Assembly (NCBI GenBank): GCA_905221605.1
Contig: CAJNDS010001990.1
Coordinates: 376,001 to 440,000, forward strand
Reading direction: 5' to 3'
DNA: 64,000 nucleotides
Source of the DNA: Symbiodinium natans
Lineage: Eukaryota > Sar > Dinophyceae > Suessiales > Symbiodiniaceae
The stretch's first letter is position 1. Each line of letters begins with the position of its first letter. Position numbers and translations under genes: made by a program. The notes under the pieces were generated by a model. That model was not told where the DNA came from, ran no database searches, and was given only the letters and a program-made list of their open reading frames with translations. This document shows, one piece after another, positions 1 through 12,300 of this stretch.

Positions 1-588
1 GCCACTGGCCGGCCTGCCCTGGCTGCGGACCTGGAGAATGGTGAGGCCATCTTCAACGGCAACTGCACTGCCTGCCACGCCAACGGCAACAACTCCATTG
101 TGGCAGAGAAGAAGCTGAAGAAGGCGAGCAGCGTAGGAACATCTAAGAGTTCTGAAGCAAGCCGCTACGACTAACATAAGAGAGGGTTCCCCGCATGTTG
201 TTCATCGCTTGCCTCCCTTGAGGAAGCTTTGGTCCAGTACGGCAAGTACGACGTCCAGGCCATCATGAGCCAGGTCGGGATTAGAGTTGCAGCCAGCATG
301 CTTGACACATTCCTGGACAGATGCTGAGCACGCAGGTGACCAACGGCAACGGCGCAATGCCTGCCTTCGGCGACAAGCTGGGACCTGATGACATCGAGGT
401 GCGACTTTGGCTTTGGTAGTGGGTCGCAGTCTTGGGTCTTGCTTTTTTTGCATGTTCTTCGCAATGGCTAGGAAATCGTCGTGAATCCATCGATGTCGTG
501 ATATGTCGTGATCTGATCGTCCGTGGCCTTGCCCGCACATCGGCAGGACGTGGCCAACTACGTCTACAGCAAGGCTGACAAGTGGTGA
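1..588 (+). CDS. petJ: Plastid cytochrome c6, array copy 1 (5' end outside window)
   Basis: Partial gene; the window opens at codon 71. Exons 1-123, 223-273, 336-398 and 547-588; stop TGA 586-588. Intron 1 (124-222) begins GC and ends AG; introns 2 and 3 are GT-AG. All introns fall between codons. The visible part holds the lumen cleavage region (PALA/ADL), the haem-binding CTACH motif at 64-78, and in exon 3 the AMPAF motif whose methionine is the expected sixth iron ligand. Cytochrome c6 carries electrons from the b6f complex to photosystem I in the thylakoid lumen. Intron 3 has a segment of about 23 bp shared only with copy 4. Confidence 0.92.
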
Positions 589-959
589 GCTGCTCCAAGC
601 GTCGAACCTTTGAATGGGTTTTGACTCCGTTTAATCTCTTCAAGTCGAGTGTGCCATGGCGCTGATGGCGCACTATGTCGCTATGTGCACATAACAGGCC
701 TAGCGAGGTGCTGCGGAAGCACACGTTTCTTTCAGGCTCGAGAAGTTCCATGATGTCATGGGCCCGCTCAGCAAAACTGACCTCTTTGCCGCGCGCGTTT
801 TGACATGACAGGAAGGTGCAGGCTCTCAACGCACCCTCCGGCGTTGAAGTTTGTGTCTTGTCGGTTTCGCAGACATGTGCAGTCGATGATCGTCTGTTGC
901 AGGCGTTTTGGCTGTGGCCAGTGACACTTTGTAGCCTCCGTTTCAACACACAGGCAGAC

Positions 960-1739
960 ATGTCCCGCGTCGCTGGCATCGTGTGCGCCGCCTCCTTGGC
1001 CCTGTATGGTGCCAGCTGCTTCATCGTGCCTGCCACCACGCCTAAGGGTGCACCTCAGACGGAGGCGGGTGCTGTGTTGGGGCAGCCAAGCGCCATCAGC
1101 AGCGCTGCTGAGTCAGCCTCCTGGAGCCCGCTTGCTGTCGGCGCAGCCCTGGGGCTCTTGATGGCAGTGGCCACTGGCCGGCCTGCCCTGGCTGCGGACC
1201 TGGAGAATGGTGAGGCCATCTTCAACGGCAACTGCACTGCCTGCCACGCCAACGGCAACAACTCCATTGTGGCAGAGAAGAAGCTGAAGAAGGCGAGCAG
1301 CGTAGGAACATCTAAGAGTTCTGCAGCAAGCCGCTACGACTAACATAAGAGAGGGTTCCCCGCATGTTGTTCATCGCTTGCCTCCCTTGAGGAAGCTTTG
1401 GTCCAGTACGGCAAGTACGACGTCCAGGCCATCATGAGCCAGGTCGGGATTAGAATTGCAGCCAGCATGCTTGACACATTCCTGGACAGATGCTGAGCAC
1501 CCAGGTGACCAACGGCAACGGCGCCATGCCTGCCTTCGGCGACAAGCTGGGACCTGATGACATCGAGGTGCGACTTTGGCTTTGGTAGTGGGTCGCAGTC
1601 TTGGGTCTTGCGTTGTTTTTTTTGCATGTTCTTCGCAATGGCTAGGAAATCGTCGTGAATCCGTCGATGTCGTGATATGTCGTGATCTGATCGGCAGGAC
1701 GTGGCCAACTACGTCTACAGCAAGGCTGACAAGTGGTGA
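960..1739 (+). CDS. petJ: Plastid cytochrome c6, array copy 2
   Basis: Complete gene. Exons 960-1292, 1392-1442, 1505-1567 and 1698-1739, encoding 162 residues. Residues 1-20 form a hydrophobic secretory signal starting MSRVAG; CFIVPA follows at 20-25, resembling the FVAP-type motif at the start of dinoflagellate plastid transit peptides. Residues 54-78 are a second hydrophobic signal ending in PALA, predicting cleavage before ADLENG and a mature protein of about 84 residues, normal for cytochrome c6. CTACH is at 92-96 and the ligand Met at 136. Intron 1 is GC-AG; every intron has AG|G at both borders. I chose the ATG at 960 because an in-frame upstream extension (from 816) is not conserved in copy 4. 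An AG just before the ATG could be the spliced-leader acceptor. Confidence 0.95.
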
Positions 1740-2108
1740 GCTGCTCCAAGCGTCGAACCTTTGAATGGGTTTTGATTCCGTTTAATCTCTTCAAGTCGAG
1801 TGTGCCATGGCGCTGATGGCGCACTATGTCGCTATGTGCACATAACAGGCCTAGCGAGGTGCTGCGGAAGCACACGTTTCTTTCAGGCTCGAGAAGTTCC
1901 ATGACGTCATGGGTCCGCTGAGCAAAACTCTCCTCTTTGCCGCGCGCGTTTTACATGACAGGAAGGTGCAGGCTGTTAACGCACCTCCGGTGTTGAAGTT
2001 TGTGTCTTGTCGGTTTCGCAGACATGTGCGGTCGATGATCGTCTGTTGCAGGCGTTTTGGCTGTGGCCAGTGACACTTTGTAGTCTCCGCGTCAACACAA
2101 AGGCAGAC

Positions 2109-2883
2109 ATGTCCCGCGTCGCTGGCATCGTGTGCGCCGCCTCCTTGGCCCTGTATGGTGCCAGCTGCTTCATCGTGCCTGCCACCACGCCAAAGGGTGC
2201 ACCTCAGACGGAGGCGGGTGCTGTGTTGGGGCAGCCAAGCGCCATCAGCAGCGCTGCTGAGTCAGCCTCCTGGAGCCCGCTTGCTGTCGGTGCAGCCCTG
2301 GGGCTCTTGATGGCAGTGGCCACTGGCCGGCCTGCCCTGGCTGCGGACCTGGAGAATGGTGAGGCCATCTTCAACGGCAACTGCACTGCCTGCCACGCCA
2401 ACGGCAACAACTCCATTGTGGCAGAGAAGAAGCTGAAGAAGGCGAGCAGCGTAGGAACATCTAAGAGTTCTGAAGCAAGCCGCTACGACTAACATAAGAG
2501 AGGGTTCCCCGCATGTTGTTCATCGCTTGCCTCCCTTGAGGAAGCTTTGGTCCAGTACGGCAAGTACGACGTCCAGGCCATCATGAGCCAGGTCGGGATT
2601 AGAATTGCAGCCAGCATGCTTGACACATTCCTGGACAGATGCTGAGCACGCAGGTGACCAACGGCAACGGCGCAATGCCTGCTTTCGGCGACAAGCTGGG
2701 ACCTGATGACATCGAGGTGCGACTTTGGCTTTGGTAGTGGGTCGCAGTCTTGGGTCTTGCTTTTTTTGCATGTTTTTCGCAATGGCTAAGAAATCGTCGT
2801 GAATCCATCGATGTCGTGATATGTCGTGATCTGATCGGCAGGACGTGGCCAACTACGTCTACAGCAAGGCTGACAAGTGGTGA
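2109..2883 (+). CDS. petJ: Plastid cytochrome c6, array copy 3
   Basis: Complete gene with exons 2109-2441, 2541-2591, 2654-2716 and 2842-2883, encoding the same 162 residues as copy 2. Differences seen, such as the proline codon near residue 28 and a GCT/GCC change before FGD, are silent. Intron 1 is GC-AG (99 bp), intron 2 is 62 bp and intron 3 is 125 bp; intron 3 lacks the 23-bp segment found in copies 1 and 4. Spacing to the neighbours (about 370 bp) leaves little room for separate promoters, which fits polycistronic transcription with trans-splicing, the usual dinoflagellate arrangement. That last point is inference. Confidence 0.95.
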
Positions 2884-2942
2884 GCTGCTCCAAGCGTCGA
2901 ACCTTTGAATGGGTTTTGATTCCGTTTAATCTCTTCAAGTCG

Positions 2943-2969
2943 AGTGTGCCATGGCGCTCATGGCACACT
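2943..2969. promoter_or_regulatory. Perfect 11-bp hairpin in cytochrome c6 spacer
   Basis: AGTGTGCCATG, loop GCGCT, then its exact complement. It lies 60 bp after the stop codon. The same perfect hairpin is at 4114-4140 after copy 4; copies 1 (648-674) and 2 (1799-1825) have two mismatches in one arm. Position suits an RNA 3'-end or processing signal, but that is inference. Confidence 0.5.
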
Positions 2970-3042
2970 ATGTCGCTATGTGCACATAACAGGCCTAGCG
3001 AGGTGCTGCGGAAGCACACGTTTCTTTCAGGCTCGAGAAGTT

Positions 3043-3056
3043 CCATGACGTCATGG
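3043..3056. promoter_or_regulatory. 14-bp palindrome CCATGACGTCATGG in spacer
   Basis: Perfect palindrome with a TGACGTCA core, as bound by CREB/bZIP proteins in other eukaryotes. Also at 1899-1912 and 4214-4227. In copy 1 the core is changed to TGATGTCA. Conservation may simply reflect recent array homogenisation. Confidence 0.4.
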
Positions 3057-3256
3057 GTCCGCTGAGCAAAACTCTCCTCTTTGCAGCGTGCGTTTTCATG
3101 ACAGGAAGGCGCAGGCTGTCAACGCGCCCTCCGGCGATGAAGTTTGTGTCTTTCCGGTTTCGCAGACATCTGCAGTGAATGATCGTCTGTGGCAGGCGTT
3201 TTGGCTGTGGCCAGTGACACTTTGTAGCCTCCGTTTCAACACACAGGCAGAGGGTC

Positions 3257-4053
3257 ATGTCCCGCGTCGCTGGCATCGTGTGCGCCGCCTCCTTGGCCCT
3301 GTATGGTGCCAGCTGCTTCATCGTGCCTGCCACCACGCCAAAGGGTGCACCTCAGACGGAGGCGGGTGCTGTGTTGGGGCAGCCAAGCGCCATCAGCAGC
3401 GCTGCTGAGTCAGCCTCCTGGAGCCCGCTTGCTGTCGGTGCAGCCCTGGGGCTCTTGATGGCAGTGGCCACTGGCCGGCCTGCCCTGGCTGCGGACCTGG
3501 AGAATGGTGAGGCCATCTTCAACGGCAACTGCACTGCCTGCCACGCCAACGGCAACAACTCCATTGTGGCAGAGAAGAAGCTGAAGAAGGCGAGCAGCGT
3601 AGGAACATCTGAGAGTTCTGCAGCAAGCCGCTACGACTAATGCAAGAGAGAGATCCCCGCATGTTGTTCATCGCTTGCCTCCCTTGAGGAAGCTTTGGTC
3701 CAGTACGGCAAGTACGACGTCCAGGCCATCATGAGCCAGGTCGGGATTAGAGTTGCAGCCAGCATGCTTGAAACATTCCTGGACACGCTGCTGAGCACCC
3801 AGGTGACCAACGGCAACGGCGCAATGCCTGCCTTCGGCGACAAGCTGGGGCCTGATGACATCGAGGTGTGACTTTGGCTTTGGTGACGGTAGTGGGTCAA
3901 CGTCTTGGGTCTTTCTTTTTTTGCATGTTCTTCGCAATGGCTAGGAAATCGTCGTGAATCCATTGATATGTCGTGATCTGATCGTCCGTGGCCTTGCCCG
4001 CACATCGGCAGGACGTGGCCAACTACGTCTACAGCAAGGCTGACAAGTGGTGA
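3257..4053 (+). CDS. petJ: Plastid cytochrome c6, array copy 4 (last)
   Basis: Complete gene with exons 3257-3589, 3689-3739, 3803-3865 and 4012-4053, stop TGA 4051-4053. The 162-residue protein is the same as in copies 2 and 3. Just upstream of the ATG this copy has a short insertion (AGGGTC) that breaks the reading frame running into the other copies, which is the main argument for starting at MSRVAG. Intron 1 is GC-AG. Introns differ more than in other copies, and intron 3 keeps the long form. It is the last full unit before the array ends. Confidence 0.95.
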
Positions 4054-4316
4054 GCTGCTCCAAGCGTCGAACCTTTGAATGGGTTTTGATTCCGTTTAAT
4101 TCTCTTCAAGTCGAGTGTGCCATGGCGCTCATGGCACACTATGTCACTATGTGCACATAACAGGCCTAGCGAGGTGCTGCGGAAGCACACGTTTCTTTCA
4201 GGCTCGAGAAGTTCCATGACGTCATGGGTCCGCTGAGCAAAACTCTCCTCTTTGCCGCGTGTGTTTGACATGGCAGGAACGTGCAGGCTGTTAACGCACC
4301 CTCTAACGTTGAAGAT
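4054..4316 (+). pseudogene. Truncated fifth array spacer
   Basis: The spacer after copy 4 follows the other spacers, including hairpin and palindrome, until about 4316 and then breaks off; no fifth cytochrome c6 exon follows. Confidence 0.8.
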
Positions 4317-4995
4317 GCTGCCGTGCGCCTACAGCCACCCGAACGTGTTCCGCTGCTATGGCTTCTCAGACACGACATGTGCTTCAGTCCACTGTACAGC
4401 TTTCGGGTTCCAAATTTGAGTTTGACAGAACCGAGCGTATTCGGCCTCAGGCTCACTCGCTGCAGTTTCATAAGCCGCTTCCACCAGGCAACGCAGCAGT
4501 CCAAGCTACGTACCTACCGCCGATCCATGGCACGCAACAAGCACGACACGCGTAGCTAGCCAAGGGCACGGCCATTCAATTTTATCACGACGGTTTTCAA
4601 AGTTTCTGCGAGTGCCGGCCGGCAGTCGTCTTCGGCGTGCCGTTTGCCTGGCAGTTGCCCCGGTAAATGTAAATGGATTAGCCCAACAAGTGCCCGAAAT
4701 CCTTAACCTTCAATCCTAAATCTGACTAGAAGCCCGGTGTGCTCTTGAAGCCCCTTCTCCCAGAAATAAAAGTGGTTGGGGGGGGAGGGACATTCTCAGT
4801 CCTCGAAGGTTCTTGAGGGCCCCTGCTGCATGTAGATTGGGGCCCATGTGCCCTACTATACAGGGTGCAACTAACAAGTTTCGTTGGGGACCCTTAACCC
4901 CTAAACGCTATTTGAACCCCGCAAGAAAGCCGAGTCTAAATCCCGCCCCGCGAGTAGTGCTTGCTGAAGGCGGGACAAGAAGATAAGAGGTTCCA
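4317..4995. other. No gene seen; junction region
   Basis: Unique sequence between the gene array and the first telomere-repeat array. Only short open frames without family features. Confidence 0.5.
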
Positions 4996-5351
4996 TAGGG
5001 TTTAGGGTTTAGGGTTTAGGGCCAAAGTTTAGGGTTTAGGGTAAACGTGGGGGTACCCTTCTTCGGGCTCGTGAAATAAGGAACATCGCACTTTGGGGCC
5101 TTGAACCCGGGTGTGCTAGTCAGAGGCAGGGCTATGACACAGGTCCCGTTGAAGGGATTCTAGGGTCCAATCACCCATCTCCTGAACCCTAAACCCCAAA
5201 CCCTAACCCTAAACCCCAAACCCTAAACCCTAAACCCCAAACCCTAACCCTAAACCCTAAACGCAGGAAGGGCTCATGGTTTCAGGGTCTGAGGGTTCTA
5301 TAGGGGTTCCCAAGATTCTAGAATAAGCAAGTACCCTAAGGCATGACAGGT

Positions 5352-5433
5352 AGGGTTTAGGGTTTAGGGTTTAGGGTTTAGGGTTTAGGGTTTAGGGTTT
5401 AGGGTTTAGGGTTTAGGGTTTAGGGTTTAGGGA
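5352..5433 (+). repeat. (TTTAGGG)n array
   Basis: About 11 nearly perfect copies. Part of a gene-free stretch (5000-6170) that also holds CCCTAAA arrays at 5186-5263 and a short (TG)n at 5516-5530. Confidence 0.95.
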
Positions 5434-5699
5434 TTAATGTTTAGGTTGAGGGCTTATGGTTTTCACCCCAAACCCTAAACCCGAAACCCTCTTGAAGCTC
5501 CAGTTGCTCCTTCATGTGTGTGTGTGTGTTGTTTGAGGAGGCTCCGCTTGCCTTTCTGAAGCCCGGGGCCTCGTCTCCATCTTAAATTTTCTTCTGAACT
5601 GGCGTCCTCTTTGGGGTGTAGGGTTTAGGTTTCAGGGGCTCGAGTTTAGGGTTTAGGGTTTAGGGTTGCGGTCTAGGCGGTTTAGGGTTTAGGGTTTAT

Positions 5700-6170
5700 A
5701 GGGTAAACCTGAGCGAGCTTAATTTTAAGCAACCCTCCCGCCCGCGTGACTGAGGTTTGAGAAGCAATGAACGATTACAGCAAGTGGGTTGGAGCCCTAA
5801 GAGCAATGGATGCTTTTTTGGATTTGATGATTAGGGTTTAGGGTTTAGAAGGCTTACGTACCTGGTTCAGGAATAGGGTAGTGCTCCTAGTGTTTTCCTT
5901 GCGGCAATGCTTTACAAGGCATAAGCATAGTACATGCAGTCAGGACAACATACACACAGTATGAGTTTAGCCTACTACGCAGAATACCTATAGTTAGACA
6001 AACTTCTGTAAGCCTCTCGAAGCCCTATACACCCTTTTCCCCCTACATACGCCCTAGACACATACGTCCCCAAGCCCACCCTAATAATCCCTACAGAACT
6101 CCACAGCATTGGAGAAGCCCGCCCCCATACTCGGGGCTTTTCCTGTGAAAGCCCGTCGGTTTTCCCCATG
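5700..6170. other. No gene seen
   Basis: Intergenic or intronic sequence with scattered single telomere units; nothing coding recognised. Confidence 0.4.
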
Positions 6171-6306
6171 TACAAACCCGAAACCCCAAACCCTAAACCC
6201 TAAACCCCAAACCCTAAACCCCAACCCCCAAACCCTAAACCTTAAACCCCAAACCTCAAACCCTAAACCCCCGATAAGTCCTGAACCATCAAGCCCCACC
6301 ACCAAG

Positions 6307-9300
6307 GAGCAGCTCGAGGACAGCGAGGATGAAAAGGTCGAGAAGGCGGCATTCAGGGATTAGGGTTTTTCAGGGTTTAGGGTTTGGGGCTTAGGGTAAG
6401 GGCTTAGGGTTTAGGGTTTAGGGTTAGGGTTTGGGGTTTAGGGTTTGGGGTTTAGGGGCGACTGAGACCTTTAAACCCTCTAGAAACTGAGCCCCTCTAG
6501 ACTTTACGCCCTCTACACCCTACTCCATCTCTCAACCTTACTCCCTCTAAACCCTAAACCCTGTAAATTCAAAAAATCCCTGAACACCCTAAACCCTGTA
6601 AATTCAAAAAATCCCTGAACACCCTAAACCCTCCAAACCCTGAACCAAGCTTTAACTCCTGAAGGCGGAGCAGGAAGCTGCAGCAGCCAGGGTGGAATTC
6701 CAGGAGGCCTGGGTAGAGGGTTTAGGGCCCCAGGGGTGCCTACTTTCTTAGGGTTTAGGGTTTAGGGTTTAGGGTTTAGGGTTTAGGGTTTAGGGTTTAG
6801 GGTTTAGGGTTTAGGGTTTAATTAGGGTTTACGGTTTAGGGTTCAGGGTCCCTAAACCACAGGGTCCCTAAACCCTGAACCGGTGATCTGGTCTTAAGTC
6901 TTGGACAGGCTAAGGAGGAGGCCAAAACCCGCTGCGGTTTAGGGTTTGGATCCTGCCATGGAGCGATTCGCCGTTTGCGATGCAAGTTCAGCTCTGTGTC
7001 AGGCGCCTTGAAATTTGATTCGGATTCGAAAAGTTCACGAGCTTCCCTGCCCATGCATGTCAATACAACTGCTTATACACGCGAAGTACACACGTGCTCC
7101 ACCCCAAGCCCTACGCCCTGAACATCCCTAAGCCCCAAAACTGACATCCTCAGTACTCTCCTTCATCACCGGAGCCACCGGCAAAGAAAGAACAGAAGGA
7201 ATCAAACAATGGACTGCGTAACTGAATTCAGTGTTTCGGGCAGGGCTTTGCGGGTTCGGGTTCAGGTTGGTCTTTAGGGATACGTTAAACCTGCTGACCC
7301 TACACCCAACCCCAAACATCCAGAGGGCACTGGAGGCATCTTGGGACCCCGAAAACCCCTAAACCCTAAACCCTAAACCCTAAATCCTAAACCCTAAACC
7401 CTAAACCGCGCACCTAGAAGGAATGCCGCGCGGAGCAGGCCGAGGTGGAGCGCCTCGGGCCGCAGAGTCTCCCACGATTCTTCAGGTTTTGGGGCTTCTT
7501 TTTTTGGTTTCTTTAATATATTTCTGTATTTATCTATGTTTTATTTTTCTTTCTCTCTCTCTCTCTTATATATATATATATATATTTGTGTGTGTGTGTG
7601 TTTTTTTTCTCTTTCTTTGTTTAATTTAGGCCTTGGGGCAGTTCACTTAACCAGTTTTTTGGCAGGGCGGGGAGGACTTCGGTTATCTTAGGTTTAGGGC
7701 GTGGGGAAATTCTCTAAGTTATCGTCCTTTGTTGTCGGGGCGTGGGGGCGGAGGCCTTAAACACAATGGGCAGGATTCTGACAGGAAACCAAAAACTCTA
7801 ACGCCAATTTCGAAAATCCTTCATCTACGCCTTCTAAGCATCTCAACAGTTTGGCATTCTAGGTGGGTGGGTGTTTGGGCTGTAAACGGTTTAGGCGTTT
7901 TAGCACACGGCCTTTTTTTCGTGTTTTTCAGCTCTTCATGGATGGATGGTTTGTTTGGGGGGGAGTTGGGGGGAGAGGGGGGAGGGGGAGAGGGGGCGGG
8001 GGGGGGGGGGGTGTGGTTGCATCCTAGTTGTTGCTATCTTGACTTCCAACCCTAAAATCGGAATCGGGGCGTGAAGCCCAGAGTATGTTGTGCAAAAAGC
8101 AAATACCACTGGCTTGGGCATGGTCGCCATATGAAGGCCCCCCCCACCCAGACACAATAAAGAAATACATAGAACATGAAATAAAAGAACGAGCGAAAGA
8201 CATAGAAAGAATGAAATAACGACATGAAGAAAGAAAGGCATAAAGAGCACCTGTACAGAAAGAAGGACAGATGAATGACCCAACCACGACAAACAGATCG
8301 ACACAAATTGAAAACATTCCGTTCGGGAAGAAGGAACGAACAACAGAAAGACCCAAGAAAGAAATCAACGACAACGAACAAAGAGAGAACAAGAGAAATA
8401 CTAAGCGGAACACTGTTGCATAGAGAGTTGTTTTTGCCTTTGCGAGCCTCTTTGTACGACAAGCTGTCAGGAATCAACGCAGCACCCCAAACACTAACTT
8501 GTATCCAAGCACTCCAAAGTCAAAAGCCCTGTAAATGCAGACCCAACGAGACCGTGACACGACTGGAAGTGCCGAAACCATGCATTTTTCAACGTGTCAT
8601 CAAAAAACAACCATTTTCAAGAGGTCCAAAAACTAGGAAAACTTCACGAACATCGGCAGTGCGAACAGAAACGATACCCAAAGCAGCAGGGCATAGCAAA
8701 CCCCCCCCCCCCCTGGGGGCGTTTTAGGATTTAGGGGTTTGAAGGTGCGCAGCTACAAGGGATTTGGGTGTCCCTATACTTCCAGGGACCGAATAGTTAG
8801 GTTATTCGATCCCTGAAGGACTCATATACTAGGCCCATGGAAGATATAGGTTTTTGGGGGATTGTGGAGCCGCAAACCCTAAACCGTAAACCCTAAACGC
8901 TGAACCCTAAACCCCAAACCCTAACCCCTAAACCTTTTCAGAGTTCTTGAGGGCCTCGGCCACCCTTAGAAGTGAGGCGGTGGCTACGCCGGTATCAGCC
9001 AGGGGCTTGGCAGATGTTCGGTGAACCTTGCAAGTCAGTTGCAATAGTGTTTAGTGTTTAGGGTTTAGGGTTTAGGGTTAGGGTTTAGGGTTTAGGGTTT
9101 AGGGTTTAGGGTTTAGGGTTTAGGGTTTAGGGTTTATGGTTTAGGGTTTAGGGGTTAGGGGTTAGGGGTTAGGGATTAGGGTTTAGGGTTTAGGGTTTAG
9201 TGTTTAGGGTTTAGGGTTTAGGGTTTATAAGGGTTTCGGGCTTCTCCCCATGCTTGGGTCTTTTCGGGTTTGAGGTCTTTAGGGATGTCTGGGGCCGGCA

Positions 9301-12300
9301 TCCCTAGCGCCAAAAAACCTGTAAGGTCCAGAAGACCCTGAGCGCAATCAAAGCCTTACATACTAACGGGTTTAGGGTTTAGGGTTTAGGGCCCCTAAGC
9401 CCTAAACCCTTGCTATCCCTACAAGCCTTCAGACCCCCAACAGTACCCTAAGCCCCAAATGCCGTAAGCCCCAAACGCTTACAATTCCCAGACCCTAAGT
9501 CCCAACACAACACCCTGATCCCTGAGACAAAAATGGCGCCAAATCCCTGAAGAACCTTCGAAACCCTAAGAACCCTAAACCCTAAACCACAGCCTCCAGA
9601 GGACGCTCCTCCTCAAGGCAGAGCCCGCGCCTGGCCAAGCGTCGCAGCGACGCGATCCCTACGCTCCGCCGGAGCTGATCAAGTGCCCGGGCTAAGGTTT
9701 TAGGGTTCGGGGTTTAGGGTTTGGGGTTTGGGGGGCCCGGACGGCCCGGAATTGCTTGAAGCACTAAACCTAGATCTAACACCCCACCCGAACAAAGCAC
9801 TTTGGGAAGTCTTGAAAGCCTTCTTACATCCCCTATAAAACCCTAAGCCCTAAACAATAGAGGCCGACATTCAGAGTGCGTTCGGAGGCTCAGAGCCTGA
9901 ACCCTAAACCCTAAACCCTAAACCCTAAACCCTACACCCTACTTAGGGTTGGACAGGAACAGCCAGCAGCCCTTTCGGAAAGCTAGCCGCGACGACCTCC
10001 GGGTGGGAAGCCCAGCTGCCAATGGTTTCGGAGACTTTGGCTTAAGGTTTAGGGTTTAGGGTTTAGGGTTTAGGATTTAGGGTTTAGGGTTTAGGGTTTA
10101 GCCCCTGACCGTGACATCTAGGGTTCAGGGTTAAGGCTGTATTGGGTTTTGGGTCTAGGGTTAAGGGTTCCCTGAACGCTAAACCCTCAACCCAATTTGA
10201 GGGTTCAGAGCACGGTTTTCGGTAGCACGGCTTTCGGTCTTAGGCTGGCACTATGGTTCTCTTTGTTTCACAGTTCTTAGGACATCAGGGATATGCATTG
10301 GGACGTTCCCACTTGTACTCACAGTCCTTAAGGGAACATCCCAAGATATGTACGCTGTAATTGCTAAGGACTCGTTAGTTTCAGGTTAAAGGGTTTCGCT
10401 TGTTTTTGGAGCCGTTCAGCGTTCAGGAGGCGGTGACGGACATGGCCGGGCGGAGAGAGCGAAATTTAGGGTTTAGGGTTTAGGGTTTAGGGTTTAGGGT
10501 TTAGATGGGAGTGAGTTTTTTTTTCCGGGCTTGTAACAGGCGCCGGGGGGTCCCTCCGCGACAAAGGTTTGTAACAGACGGGCCGTGTCCGCGACAACCC
10601 CCCGCGCGACAAGGCTACAACCCCCCCCCCCCGACAAGACAGCAATACCATTGAATTTTCTCATTTCCAATCTCGATGCGACCTTGATGCGTGTCTGCAG
10701 CAACTTTCACTCTCAGTCCGCGACAAGGCCTGCGACAGGGCGCGACATACCCGCGACAACCCGCGCGACTGCTCGAGCCAGCAGGTGCCCCTCCGTAGGA
10801 CAACCTTGAACGAGAAGCCCAGGGTTTATATTTACAGGGTTCAGGGTTTAATGGCTCTCCGGTAAAAACCCTGCGGTCCCTAAACCCTTCATCCGAAACC
10901 CCAACCCTAAACCTAAGCCCTTTACACTAAACCCTTACAAAACCCAAATAAGAAAATTGGGTTCAAAGTAGCGGCGCGACAAACGTATGAAACAACCTGC
11001 CCGCGACAAGCCTTGTAACAGAGGGGGTGGGGGACCCCCCGCGACAACCCGAATTTTGACCCACTCCCAGATATCTTGCGTAGGAATCCTGGCAAGACAA
11101 GGCCCCGACAAGAACAAATCAGAATCCCCCCCCCCCCCCCATGGAGTCGTCTCCCATCACATGACCCCCTCAGCCACCGCAAGCCCTATAACGTCTTGAC
11201 ACCCTACACACCCTGAAACACTAAACCCTAAACCCTAAACCCCCAAATCCTAATCCCCCTAAACCCCTAAGACCCTAAACCCTCAAACCCCTACAAGTAG
11301 CCCCTAAAGCCCAAACCCTAAACCCCAAACCCTAAACCCTAAACCTAAACCTAAACCTCCCTTCAGGTCCTGAGCATGCTGATGGTGCTGAGCCATTTCG
11401 AGGAGGGGGGGACGAACCTCGGTAGGCTCTTGGGACATTTTATGGATTTTCCATTATTGTAAACCCTAAGCCCTAAACCCCAAACCCCAAACCCGAATCC
11501 CTAATCCCTAAACCCTAAACCCTAAACCCTAAGCCCTAAACCCGAAACCTTAAACCCTAAACCTTAAACCCTAAACCCCAAATCCTAAACCCTAAAACAT
11601 TTTTCAAGGGTATTTTTAATGGCCATCCTAGGAACCTCACGCGGCATCCGCAGCTCCTGGATCTCGTGAGGCACAACCGGTGGCTGGAGGACGGATCAGG
11701 GTGTAGGGTTTAGTGTCTAGGGTTTAGGGTTCAGGGTTCAGGGTTCTAGGGTTTAGGGTTTAGGGTTTAGGGTTTAGGGTTTAGGGTTTAGTGAAACCCT
11801 GAACCTCCCGCGCCCCAGGACGATCCTGGAGCCCTGGAGCTTCTGTGCCGGATCCACAACTTCCACATGAAGGGGGCCGAGGACTCCTCTTGGCTGTGGC
11901 TTCAGGGGTTTAGGGGTTTAGGGGCTTAGGGGTTTAGGGGTTTGGGGTTTAGGGTTTAGGGTTTCGGGTTTAGGGTTTAGGGTTTAGGGTTTAGGGTTTA
12001 GGGTTTAGGGTTAGGGGTTAGGGTTAGTATAAGGTTGGGATGTTCCCCCTTATACTAATGGCCCTTCATAGGCCTGTTATAATAAGGGGGCATCCCAATC
12101 AAAGGGCCTTGACGGTAGTCCCTAAACCCACCGCATTCCCCAACAACTAAAACCCCCTGAAGCCGAATCCCCCTGAAGCCTAAACCCCGCCCCCCCCCAC
12201 GCCCCCCCCACCCAAGCCTAAACCCCTTCCTAAAACCTACACTCCCTAAACCCTACTAAACTCTAAACCTCCCGAGCCACAAAAAGCTTTCCCTGGGGTG

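Larger units (their letters stand above)
1..4316 (+). repeat. Tandem gene array, unit about 1.15 kb
   Basis: Four head-to-tail units of about 1149 bp, each with one cytochrome c6 gene and about 370 bp of spacer. Start codons at 960, 2109 and 3257 give the period. Exon differences between units that I could find are synonymous; spacers and intron 3 carry the indels. The array starts outside the window and ends inside a fifth spacer near 4316, where similarity stops abruptly. No telomere repeats occur in this array or its introns, unlike everything downstream. Confidence 0.93.

Noticed and set aside
816-959. Upstream in-frame extension of cytochrome c6 copy 2
   Set aside because: Broken in copy 4 and shortened in copy 3; the signal peptide begins at the conserved ATG.
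5105-5145. tRNA-like segment around TTGAACCCGGG
   Set aside because: Could not fold the rest into a cloverleaf.
5186-5433. A real chromosome end
   Set aside because: Arrays are short, in both orientations and internal; sequence with genes continues on both sides.
7936-8727. Overlapping frames of 108-150 codons on both strands
   Set aside because: Low-complexity AG/CT-rich sequence, no domain or splice structure.
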